This document shows, piece by piece, positions 23,778 to 29,192 of a stretch of DNA of 41,116 nt; positions within the stretch are counted from its first letter, which is position 1; every line of letters starts with the position of its first letter. A program made the position numbers and the translations under genes. The notes below the pieces were generated by a model, which was not told where the DNA came from, made no database searches, and was given only the letters and a program-made list of their open reading frames with translations. Location: positions 7,572 to 48,687 of the IMG/VR virus record IMGVR_UViG_3300029448_000058; one strand, written 5' to 3'. Origin of the DNA: a virus.

Positions 23778-24517
23778 TATACACCTTGACAGTGTATATC
23801 TTTAAATCCACAATATCTGCATTCCCAATTCATCATAGGAACACCATAGCTTCCTGGAACTAACTCTGACCCATTTTCAGATTCTACATCTTCTAATGTT
23901 TCGTTTAATTCTTCCCAATATTCTATAGCATTATTTATCCATTCTGAATAGACAATTTCTTCTCTAAACATACTGTTGTCTTTATTATACCACAGTAAAG
24001 ACATTTTAACATCAGCAGTTTGTAATTCTTCACCAAGACCAAATGCATAAGTACCAATTTGTAGATTATAATTTACACTACCATTTTTTTCACGAGTTCT
24101 ACCAAACTTCATTCTCCACTTATAAGATGCTGATGTCTTTATATCATAAACATGAACTGAATCATTATCTTTTAATGCAATATCTAAATGTCCTACAACA
24201 TTTAACTCAGGTAATTGTATTTTATGCTCTATAAGAAGTTGTTTATCCAACTTATCTTTATTTAACTTAAAGTAATCTATTAAGCTTTGCTGTATATCTT
24301 CGTGTACAATTGTACCCAATCTTAGCAATCTCATTACTCTGTCTTCTAATGGTGGCTCAGTAATTCCTTTAGTTTTTAAATACTGTTTCCTAAAACAAGT
24401 ACCTGCTGATGATGCACTAAACATACCTTTATGTTTTTCGTATTTTTTACGATTTTCAGTATTTTTATTATGCAACCAATCGCCATATATAGTCTCAACT
24501 ATATTCAATTTTTTCAT
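23777..24517 (-). CDS. Cas4/RecB-like PD-(D/E)XK exonuclease (246 aa)
   Basis: The protein shows FSASSAGTCFRKQYLKTKG near the N-terminus (a conserved Cys), HEDIQQSLIDY, then the nuclease core VVGHLDIALKDN ... VHVYDIKTSA: the D...(D)IKTS signature of PD-(D/E)XK nucleases. QIGTYAFGLG is the QxxxY motif. The C-terminus has CRYCGFKDIHC, which with the N-terminal Cys can form a Cas4/AddB-type iron-sulfur site. It would resect DNA ends to feed the annealing protein. ATG at 24517 is chosen for GGAGGAAAT directly upstream; a longer frame to 24571 lacks such a site. Confidence 0.82.
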   Translation of the reverse strand: MKKLNIVETIYGDWLHNKNTENRKKYEKHKGMFSASSAGTCFRKQYLKTKGITEPPLEDRVMRLLRLGTIVHEDIQQSLIDYFKLNKDKLDKQLLIEHKIQLPELNVVGHLDIALKDNDSVHVYDIKTSASYKWRMKFGRTREKNGSVNYNLQIGTYAFGLGEELQTADVKMSLLWYNKDNSMFREEIVYSEWINNAIEYWEELNETLEDVESENGSELVPGSYGVPMMNWECRYCGFKDIHCQGV

Positions 24518-24567
24518 ATTTCCTCCACGAAATAAGCCTCTAAATTTAACAATATCAGAACTTAGAG

Positions 24568-24906
24568 TCAAGTTATATCTTTTAAATCACTTTCATATAT
24601 CATTGAAGAAGGAGAGAACCTATCTCTCCATTTAGTTTCTTCTTCTTTTCTACCTTTATAAGTATCTTCGTCTCTAAGCTCTTTATGTTTAGCTTGTAGT
24701 TTACGTCTTATTCTTGTAGCAGATTCCCAATTTGTAAGATGTCCATCGACTAAATAGTTTAATAAGTTTATAGCAGATACATCTTCTAAATCACCATCAT
24801 AATGTATTGCTTTAAGGTCATCCCACCACAGCCTAGCCATTAAAGACAAATCAGACTTCTGATATTTAACATTTTCACCTAATAATTTTCTTACTCTATT
24901 TCTCAT
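24568..24906 (-). CDS. Small basic protein of unknown function (112 aa)
   Basis: Begins MRNRVRKLLGENVKYQKSDL, with a helical, Trp-rich middle (SLMARLWWDDLKAIHYDGD, NLLNYLVDGHLTNWESATRIRR) and a highly charged tail. The helix spacing could suit a winged-helix or replication-regulator domain, but I do not recognise a family. TTAGGAATTTAA precedes the ATG. A 50-base gap separates it from the exonuclease gene. Confidence 0.6.
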   Translation of the reverse strand: MRNRVRKLLGENVKYQKSDLSLMARLWWDDLKAIHYDGDLEDVSAINLLNYLVDGHLTNWESATRIRRKLQAKHKELRDEDTYKGRKEEETKWRDRFSPSSMIYESDLKDIT

Positions 24907-24914
24907 TTAAATTC

Positions 24915-25550
24915 CTAACCTATTGTAAATCCACCACTTTGTCGGCAGAATATTGCAAAGTCTTTTATATTATCTTCATCAAATGGATATGAAGCTTCCC
25001 AATTTTCTTTAGCATATGCTTTTTCCCATTGAGATTTATATGGTTTAGGAAAATTAGCAGGAACTAAATCTTTACCATGTTTGTCTTGACATTCTTTAGT
25101 TATTCTATCCATTTCTTTTCTAACTTCATCATTATGTGCTTTAGCTTTAGCTCTCATTAAAGCATGAACTCTATGCAATTCATTAACAGTTCCATCTGCT
25201 ATTAACTTAGAAAGTCTTTTAGCTATTTTAACAGCTTTAGTTTTAGATATTTTCCTATTATCATTATAATGACCTTTTTCCATATCTTTTTGTGTTAAGA
25301 AATCAGAACAATTATCACAAACAAAACTCCACAAAGGTCTCCAATACCATACATTATTACGAAAATAATCACCTGGATTTTCTTCTTGATACTCATCTTT
25401 TAGTTCAAAGTATCTGTTTTTAGTTTCTTCAGGTATATCTTTAGACCAATCAAGCCAACCATCTTTACCATACACTTTCATTATATCTTTGTATTCTTGT
25501 GAATGTTCTCTGTTTACTTTAGGCTCTAATCCACATAAATCAAATCCCAT
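24915..25550 (-). CDS. Conserved phage protein of unknown function (211 aa)
   Basis: The N-terminal MGFDLCGLEPK and the segment YFRNNVWYWRPLWSFVCDNCS are strongly reminiscent of a family of phage hypothetical proteins that start MGFDLYGLxPxxN and carry an FRNNVWxWRPLW block (recollection, not searched). There is a CxxC pair (VCDNCS), aromatic patches and a helical Lys-rich middle. No enzymatic signature is known. AAGGAGAAATATT precedes the ATG, immediately after stem-closed element A. Confidence 0.65.
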   Translation of the reverse strand: MGFDLCGLEPKVNREHSQEYKDIMKVYGKDGWLDWSKDIPEETKNRYFELKDEYQEENPGDYFRNNVWYWRPLWSFVCDNCSDFLTQKDMEKGHYNDNRKISKTKAVKIAKRLSKLIADGTVNELHRVHALMRAKAKAHNDEVRKEMDRITKECQDKHGKDLVPANFPKPYKSQWEKAYAKENWEASYPFDEDNIKDFAIFCRQSGGFTIG

Positions 25551-25578
25551 AATATTTCTCCTTAAGTTTAAAAGGATA

Positions 25579-25644
25579 GGGCTTGGCTGTACTCGAGTAC
25601 TTCAGGTGTTTATTCACGATTCTTATAAATAAGATACCAAGCCC
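25579..25644 (-). other. Stem-closed, tRNA-like RNA element A
   Basis: GGGCTTGG (25579-25586) pairs perfectly with CCAAGCCC (25637-25644). On the minus strand, reading 5' to 3': closing stem, UA, hairpin UCUUA-UUUA-UAAGA, hairpin GUG-AAUAAA-CAC, hairpin GUAC-UCGA-GUAC (a 12-base palindrome at 25589-25600), closing stem. Three hairpins within a seven/eight-pair stem, with UA after the first strand, is a cloverleaf-like layout of 66 bases. It has no normal T-loop or CCA. It ends 28 bases before the next start codon. Confidence 0.5.
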
Positions 25645-25651
25645 CGTCGTT

Positions 25652-25858
25652 TTATTTGCGATGAATAGCACCATAAACATCTTCATGCTTTTGGTTTACT
25701 CTTTCATCAAATTTTAATCGACATTTGTCTAAAACAATAACTAATCTGCCACCTTGAACATATGCATCAACTAACTTATCAGGATATTTACTTTTTATCT
25801 CTGCTAATGATATATTGTTCATTCGTTCAATGACAGTATCATCTTGTCTATTTTTCAT
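25652..25858 (-). CDS. Small protein of unknown function (68 aa)
   Basis: From ATG 25858 it reads MKNRQDDTVIERMNNISLAE, then DAYVQGGRLVIVLDKCRLKFDERV, a beta-hairpin-like segment. This start overlaps the previous gene's end by 11 bases (ATGAAAAATAG arrangement); a longer frame to 25888 is possible but would overlap more. Not recognised. It is the last gene before structured gap A. Confidence 0.55.
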   Translation of the reverse strand: MKNRQDDTVIERMNNISLAEIKSKYPDKLVDAYVQGGRLVIVLDKCRLKFDERVNQKHEDVYGAIHRK

Positions 25859-26123
25859 CTGCTTCATCATTACCCCAAGCTTCATCAAGTTTTTGATATT
25901 CTTGTAAGATTTTAAAATACTGTTGTTTATTCAAACCTATCTCGTTCATAACATTTCTTGCATCCATAAACATATTGTATCTACCACTCATTTGAATTTC
26001 TTTATATTTTAAAAAGTTTTCTTTAGTTATTTGAACTGACATATTTTTCCTCATTTTCTTTAACGGTTTTTGTGTAAATCCTGGAGATAATCTCCTATTT
26101 CTTTCATATGCTTTACGCTTCAT
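25848..26123 (-). CDS. Small basic/helical protein of unknown function (91 aa)
   Basis: The start is uncertain. ATG 26123 (MKRKAYERNRRLSPGFTQKP...) overlaps the preceding gene by 11 bases and leaves no gap. An internal ATG at 26042 (MSVQITKENFLKYKEIQ) has the better site, GAGG six bases upstream, and would leave a 64-aa protein. A frame to 26150 is also open. The basic N-terminal extension may be a separate short peptide fused in frame. The C-terminal part is helical and acidic (QEYQKLDEAWGNDEADEK). Function unknown. Confidence 0.55.
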   Translation of the reverse strand: MKRKAYERNRRLSPGFTQKPLKKMRKNMSVQITKENFLKYKEIQMSGRYNMFMDARNVMNEIGLNKQQYFKILQEYQKLDEAWGNDEADEK

Positions 26124-26316
26124 CAGGTTCACTCTGCACTTCTTCTCCACAATCGGAGCATATCCAATAATAATAGAAATCAGTTTCTAATGTACCATAG
26201 TAATATTCAGCCTGCTCAGTATGTTTATGTTCACACTTTTTAGGTTGAGCACACATTTCATCTACTTCTGATACACTTGGGTAAGCATCTTGTTGAATGC
26301 TATAAAAATCACTCAT
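26113..26316 (-). CDS. Small zinc-binding-like acidic protein (67 aa)
   Basis: Carries MCAQPKKCEHKHTEQAEYYY ... WICSDCGEEV. A CxxxxxCxHxH group and a C-terminal CxxC form a plausible single zinc site. The protein is acidic with a Tyr-rich centre. The ATG follows TAGGAGTATTT, directly after the 339-base structured gap. No family recognised. Confidence 0.6.
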   Translation of the reverse strand: MSDFYSIQQDAYPSVSEVDEMCAQPKKCEHKHTEQAEYYYGTLETDFYYYWICSDCGEEVQSEPDEA

Positions 26317-26344
26317 AAATACTCCTATTAGTTTAAAATATTAA

Positions 26345-26441
26345 TAAGAGCAGGGTAGCCTCCACCTATCATTTTAAGGTATCAAATCAAACACCGTACT
26401 AATCAGTACTATGTTTTTATTAATTGGCACTTTTGCTCTTA
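26345..26441 (-). other. Stem-closed RNA element C1
   Basis: TAAGAGCA (26345-26352) pairs with TGCTCTTA (26434-26441). Within it on the minus strand lie GUACU-GAUU-AGUAC (five pairs) and GGUGG-AGG-CUACC (five pairs including a G-U). Together with C2 it fills the non-coding stretch 26317-26655. It sits about 30 bases upstream of the next start codon. Confidence 0.45.
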
Positions 26442-26452
26442 ATGAAAGATTA

Positions 26453-26629
26453 TTGATTAGGCTGTTAATGCTTATTACAGAACATTATACATAGCATTTC
26501 TCTGAAAGTACTATGCCATTTAAGACAGTCTCTACTTATCCCTTGTAATAAAGTGGACGTTTTCGCCCATCACCATCTGTAAATGTTTACAAGTTTTAGT
26601 AAGTAGATTAACTTATGCCACCTAATCAA
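26453..26629 (-). ncRNA. Candidate structured RNA C2 (177 nt), multi-arm
   Basis: The closing stem is TTGATTAGG (26453-26461) with CCTAATCAA (26621-26629), nine pairs. Inside is a rod of nested stems: CTACTTA (26532-26538) with TAAGTAG (26600-26606), CTTGTAA (26542-26548) with TTACAAG (26587-26593), and a capping hairpin GGACG-TTTT-CGCCC (26555-26568) that on the minus strand is GGGCG-AAAA-CGUCC with a G-U pair. A second arm is CATAG ... UUUC-AGA-GAAA ... CUAUG on the minus strand. The G-U pairs favour the minus strand as transcript. No ORF with a ribosome-binding site covers it. Either a stand-alone RNA or a long leader. Confidence 0.5.
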
Positions 26630-26655
26630 ATTTTATTTATTATTGAATAGACTCT

Positions 26656-26871
26656 TTAGTCTGTTTCGATATGTGGTGCAGGTACATCTGCTATAAATAC
26701 CTCTTCACAGTCCTGACATCTTAAAATACCTTCAGTTCTTCTGTATCCTAATATTTGAGATAATAAATGTAGTTCATGCCTTAAATGGCTTGTGACTTTA
26801 TAGTCATCTAATATTGTCTCAGTTTTATTAATATACATTTGAACTAAATCGTCTTTAGTTGATAGTTTCAT
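26656..26871 (-). CDS. Small protein with a CxxC knuckle (71 aa)
   Basis: Reads MKLSTKDDLVQMYINKTETI, continues helical, and ends GILRCQDCEEVFIADVPAPHIETD with one CxxC pair. The ATG overlaps the stop of the phosphatase gene (TAATG) and AAGGGAATTTTTA precedes it. Function unknown; coupling to the phosphatase may be meaningful. Confidence 0.6.
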   Translation of the reverse strand: MKLSTKDDLVQMYINKTETILDDYKVTSHLRHELHLLSQILGYRRTEGILRCQDCEEVFIADVPAPHIETD

Positions 26872-27341
26872 TAAAAATTCCCTTCTGCTACTTGAAGTGT
26901 TAGCAAACCTAGAGCATTACGCCACATATCAACAACTTGTTGTCTGTCATCCAAAACATATAGTATATCCCACCTATGTTCAATATGATTTAAATACAGT
27001 TCGTGCTTTACTATTGAATCTTTACGATAATCATCAGTTTCTCTCATAAGTAAAGTGTAGTCATGGTCTTCTAGTTTACCATCAAAACATTTATTTATAA
27101 ATGCCATTGTAGGTTCTCTATATTTATCTTCACGACCTGAACAAAATATTATATGATGAGATGAAAACATCATATCAACTAAAAATCTTACAGGTTCATT
27201 AGGTATATCAGCATCGCAAGTACTTGCATCATACCAAGTCCTACCACTGTGCTTTAATGCTAGTGTTCCATCTAAGTCACATATTATAGCAGGTTCTTTA
27301 TAATTATTATCTTTCGTTTCGTTATCAATTATGGCAATCAT
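26871..27341 (-). CDS. HAD-family phosphatase resembling the T4 polynucleotide kinase 3'-phosphatase domain (156 aa)
   Basis: HAD motif I is ICDLDGTLAL (Asp22 nucleophile, Asp24). GRTWYDAS ... DIPNEPV follows, which is the layout of the PNK 3'-phosphatase domain (GR-x-x-YD ... C-x-x-D-x-PN). Motif II is IIFCSGRED (Ser68), then YTLLMRETDDYRKDSIVKHEL (motif III Lys) and motif IV VLDDRQQVVDMW (Asp131-Asp132). The family removes 3' phosphates or 2',3'-cyclic phosphates from nucleic acid ends. No kinase P-loop and no ligase are present here, so it is a stand-alone phosphatase. It is the first gene after a truncated-D-arm tRNA. AAGGAGTAATT precedes the ATG. Confidence 0.82.
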   Translation of the reverse strand: MIAIIDNETKDNNYKEPAIICDLDGTLALKHSGRTWYDASTCDADIPNEPVRFLVDMMFSSHHIIFCSGREDKYREPTMAFINKCFDGKLEDHDYTLLMRETDDYRKDSIVKHELYLNHIEHRWDILYVLDDRQQVVDMWRNALGLLTLQVAEGNF

Positions 27342-27366
27342 AATTACTCCTTATTTATTAAAGTTA

Positions 27367-27432
27367 TAGGGTTCAAACTGTTTATTATATCATTAATCTA
27401 AATAACTATTAAACGTTTATGTCTAAACCCTA
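27367..27432 (-). other. Stem-closed element D1 upstream of the phosphatase gene
   Basis: TAGGGTT (27367-27373) pairs with AACCCTA (27426-27432), enclosing 52 AT-rich bases with an AAACGTTT palindrome. It lies between the tRNA and the phosphatase ribosome-binding site. On the minus strand the closing stem is followed by UA, as in elements A and H. Confidence 0.35.
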
Positions 27433-27442
27433 ATTAAATTTG

Positions 27443-27510
27443 TCGCAGGGGGTGGATTCGAACCACCGACCTTCAGGTTATGAGCCTGATGACCTCTGCT
27501 CTACCCTGCA
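27443..27510 (-). tRNA. tRNA with CAU anticodon (Met/Ile2 type), D-arm shortened
   Basis: On the minus strand: acceptor UGCAGGG / CCCUGCG (six Watson-Crick pairs and one terminal U-G), U8-A9, a 12-base D region, anticodon arm UCAGG-CUCAUAA-CCUGA, variable loop AGGUC, T-arm GGUGG-UUCGAAU-CCACC, discriminator A. Total 68 bases, about five short, because the 3' half of the D-stem is missing: GAGC has no GCUC partner. CCA is not encoded (ACA follows the acceptor). The anticodon arm and AGGUC resemble alphaproteobacterial initiator tRNA, but the shortened D-arm makes normal function doubtful. Confidence 0.8.
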
Positions 27511-27561
27511 ATTAAAGTTATAGTGTGTGACAGGATTTGAGAATACCTGCTAATATTTGGT

Positions 27562-27649
27562 GGATTTAGGAGCTTTCGCTCTCACGATATATTACAATTC
27601 TTCTGTCGAAGACTATCTTATAGCTAACCTTTAGGGTTTTACTACATCC
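27562..27649 (-). other. Branched stem-closed element D3 ending in ACCA
   Basis: On the minus strand GGAUGUAG (27642-27649) pairs with CUAAAUCC (27562-27569), eight positions with one G-A mismatch, and the 3' strand is followed by ACCA. Inside are AACC-CUAAA-GGUU, GCUAU-AAG-AUAGU (with G-U), UCUUC-GACA-GAAGA and GAGC-GAAA-GCUC (GNRA-type loop). It starts at the stop codon of the 55-aa gene and lies upstream of the tRNA. The ACCA end and UA after the first strand look tRNA-like, but there is no normal T-loop. Part of the non-coding stretch 27342-27649. Confidence 0.45.
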
Positions 27650-27817
27650 TTAGAGGCACAACGCCAATGTGTAATCTATTTCATCAACTCCACATATATC
27701 ATAGAAATAGTTAATACCGTGCAAAGAGATTCTCATTCTCTTTTCTTTTTCAAACATTACTATCAACGCAGCAGTTACGCAGCTATATTGCCCATTCGGT
27801 GCGAATATAATCTCCAT
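27650..27817 (-). CDS. Possible small protein (55 aa)
   Basis: From ATG 27817 it reads MEIIFAPNGQYSCVTAALIV, then a charged MFEKEKRMRISLHG segment and an acidic end. An in-frame GTG at 27874 gives a 74-aa form, but that part overlaps stem G4 and looks non-coding. The ribosome-binding site is weak for both starts. Composition is more GC-rich and Cys-containing than its neighbours. The ORF is plausible but not certain. Confidence 0.45.
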   Translation of the reverse strand: MEIIFAPNGQYSCVTAALIVMFEKEKRMRISLHGINYFYDICGVDEIDYTLALCL

Positions 27818-27831
27818 CGAGACTTTGATAT

Positions 27832-27869
27832 ACCTGTATGACCCTTTGCAAGGTGAACAATATACAGGT
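27832..27869 (-). other. Hairpin G4 upstream of the 55-aa gene
   Basis: ACCTGTAT (27832-27839) pairs perfectly with ATACAGGT (27862-27869), enclosing 22 bases with CCTT/AAGG inside. It ends 14 bases before ATG 27817, in the same relative place as the other stem-closed elements, and so argues for the shorter start of that gene. Confidence 0.4.
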
Positions 27870-27940
27870 TTCACATTATGAAATCAGATTCGAGTCTCGA
27901 GAACTCTTATCGTCATTCCACTATGTTTTATTAAATTTTA

Positions 27941-28011
27941 GGGTAACTCAAACCACTAAAGGAGAGATTCTCTATTGTTATTATGAATTTAACTGATAGA
28001 ACGAGTTACCC
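27941..28011 (-). other. Stem-closed element G2
   Basis: GGGTAACTC (27941-27949) pairs perfectly with GAGTTACCC (28003-28011), enclosing 53 bases with an AGAG-AAT-CUCU hairpin on the minus strand. It lies in the non-coding gap 27818-28081, next to G1. A nine-pair, GC-containing stem is unlikely to be chance in so AT-rich a gap. Confidence 0.45.
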
Positions 28012-28019
28012 TTTTTCAC

Positions 28020-28080
28020 GATTACCACATTGTGAATTGATTCGTTGGAATCAAAATAAAATATTAATACTGTGGCAATC
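28020..28080 (-). other. Stem-closed element G1, abutting the end of the two-TM gene
   Basis: On the minus strand GAUUGCCAC (28072-28080) pairs with GUGGUAAUC (28020-28028) using one G-U pair, and inside it UUGAUUC-CAAC-GAAUCAA (28037-28054) forms a seven-pair hairpin. The G-U pair exists only in the leftward transcript, which supports RNA-level pairing. It begins two bases after the stop codon at 28082, so it may act as a 3' mRNA end or processing site. Confidence 0.5.
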
Positions 28081-28081
28081 T

Positions 28082-28312
28082 TTAAATATTCTTATACCAT
28101 TTGTACAAGAAATAGAATGAAAATATTAGTAGTGTGAAACACAATCCTACTAATCCAACGAACAACCAATTAGATATTGTAACAGTTTGTAGTCCATCAT
28201 TGAAATCTACAATACCTATTATTTGCATTACGACAGCTATTGACAAATATATTGTAATGCCAAATAGACTACCGAAACACGCTTTCATGAGATATTCTAT
28301 ATTATTACTCAT
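28082..28312 (-). CDS. Small protein with two membrane segments (76 aa)
   Basis: ATG 28312 follows ACAGGAGTAATAATA; an in-frame extension to 28417 overlaps a stem-closed gap and is rejected. The product has two hydrophobic stretches, about residues 9-30 (MKACFGSLFGITIYLSIAVV) and about 47-70 (NWLFVGLVGLCFTLLIFSFY), separated by a polar loop with GIVDFNDGLQTV, and ends basic (YKWYKNI). Two helices of this size suit a class II holin-like or superinfection-exclusion protein. No lysis enzyme is nearby and the gene is in the early region, so exclusion or membrane takeover is at least as likely. Function not recognised. Confidence 0.7.
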   Translation of the reverse strand: MSNNIEYLMKACFGSLFGITIYLSIAVVMQIIGIVDFNDGLQTVTISNWLFVGLVGLCFTLLIFSFYFLYKWYKNI

Positions 28313-28341
28313 TATTATTACTCCTGTTATATTAAGCTTTT

Positions 28342-28469
28342 GAGCATACAATCGCCAAGTTGCTACGTCTACTATTTGGGTTGCAAATATGTGACAGCAC
28401 GATACTTGATAAGACATCGTTTAAATACGATACTACTTACTTCGCAGTGGTAGTGAACTGTGTATGCTC
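28342..28469 (-). other. Stem-closed RNA element F1 upstream of the two-TM gene
   Basis: GAGCATACA (28342-28350) pairs perfectly with TGTATGCTC (28461-28469), enclosing 110 bases. Inner hairpins on the minus strand include AUCGU-AUUUAA-ACGAU and AUUUG-CAACC-CAAAU. The closing stem ends about 15 bases upstream of the AGGAG site of the next gene. Confidence 0.5.
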
Positions 28470-28480
28470 TTGAAAATATA

Positions 28481-28531
28481 CAAGCCTTACTTACTTTCGG
28501 ACAGAGTAAGATAGTTTAAAGTCTTGGCTTG
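28481..28531 (-). other. Stem-closed element F2
   Basis: CAAGCC (28481-28486) pairs with GGCTTG (28526-28531). Within it CTTACT (28490-28495) pairs with AGTAAG (28505-28510). It begins eight bases after the stop of the 40-aa gene and lies directly upstream of F1. It is a possible terminator-like or processing hairpin, but there is no uridine run. Confidence 0.4.
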
Positions 28532-28538
28532 AATGTTA

Positions 28539-28661
28539 TTAGCCCATGTTATGCATATAATCTATACATTGTGCACGGGAAGCAGAGTAGTAAAGAAGGT
28601 GTTGAGTACCTTGCAATAAAACTACCCATACTTTAGCGTAAACATCAAAATGTAAACTCAT
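28539..28661 (-). CDS. Micro-ORF (40 aa)
   Basis: Reads MSLHFDVYAKVWVVLLQGTQ and ends CIDYMHNMG. The ATG at 28661 has an excellent CGGAGGATTACCACT in front, which decides this start over a longer open frame to 28757. Short and Tyr/Cys-containing; function unknown. It lies between stem-closed gaps E and F2. Confidence 0.55.
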   Translation of the reverse strand: MSLHFDVYAKVWVVLLQGTQHLLYYSASRAQCIDYMHNMG

Positions 28662-28741
28662 AGTGGTAATCCTCCGAGGTTTATTATGTGGAAAAATGAA
28701 ATAAAATTGTGCGAAGCACCTGTTTTTGGTGAAAATAGAAA

Positions 28742-28775
28742 AGGCTCTAACAAACACTATGGAATGAAAGAGCCT
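28742..28775 (-). terminator. Hairpin E after the first early gene
   Basis: AGGCTCT (28742-28748) pairs with AGAGCCT (28769-28775); on the minus strand it is followed by TTTTCTATTTTC. The 20-base loop is long, but the U-rich tail makes it the most terminator-like of the early-region stems. It could be a leaky terminator that limits transcription past the first early gene. Confidence 0.5.
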
Positions 28776-28794
28776 AATCTAAGGAAAGGGAAAA

Positions 28795-29142
28795 TCAGAC
28801 TAACTCGGTGTCCTGCTCTGTCTCTGAATCAACTGATTGTTCAGGTTTCGGAGTTGGAGCAAGAAACTGAATGTCACTTGCGTTGACAATCTCACCTGTT
28901 GGTGTGACAAACTTGACATCTGTCTCGATGTTGCCAACTGTGCCATCAGCATTGAGCTTGACCATCATCTTCGGATATGATTTGACAAATCCGTGAGGGT
29001 CTGCTGTGCCAATGAATAAAGGCTGAAGCGCCTCAGTCAAAGGAGTAGGTAAGGCACTAATACCATTGAAGGTTTGATTTGGGGAAAAGAATGCACCCGT
29101 GCCTTTGGATGATACTCTACCACTGTATGTTTTCTCAGTCAT
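28795..29142 (-). CDS. First early gene, unknown function (115 aa)
   Basis: Begins MTEKTYSGRVSSKGTGAFFS and is Pro/Thr-rich and beta-rich (ADPHGFVKSYPKMMVKLNAD), with an acidic tail (SVDSETEQDTELV). Codon use is visibly more GC-rich than in the rest of the window, with many third-position C/G, suggesting recent acquisition or high expression. It is the first full-length gene leftward from the divergent region, so probably immediate-early. AAAAGGAAC precedes the ATG. No family recognised; an acidic early protein could be a host-takeover or DNA-mimic factor, but that is speculation. Confidence 0.65.
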   Translation of the reverse strand: MTEKTYSGRVSSKGTGAFFSPNQTFNGISALPTPLTEALQPLFIGTADPHGFVKSYPKMMVKLNADGTVGNIETDVKFVTPTGEIVNASDIQFLAPTPKPEQSVDSETEQDTELV

Positions 29143-29192
29143 TTGTAATGTTCCTTTTGTCTAAATGAATGTGAAATGATTTCCAACGAAAA

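Noticed and set aside
27443-27510. tRNA as a phage attachment (att) site
   Set aside because: No integrase or recombinase is visible and the element is a near-complete tRNA rather than a 3' tRNA fragment.
27518-27545. A second T-arm-like motif (CAGG ... CCTG on the minus strand) just upstream of the tRNA
   Set aside because: No acceptor partner for the following bases and no anticodon arm could be found upstream, so a second tRNA is not supported.
28686-28886. 66-codon plus-strand frame starting MWKNEIKL
   Set aside because: It is antisense to the first early gene and to hairpin E, has no supporting neighbours on that strand, and its AGG upstream (CCTCCGAGG) is better explained as the complement of the 40-aa gene's own site.
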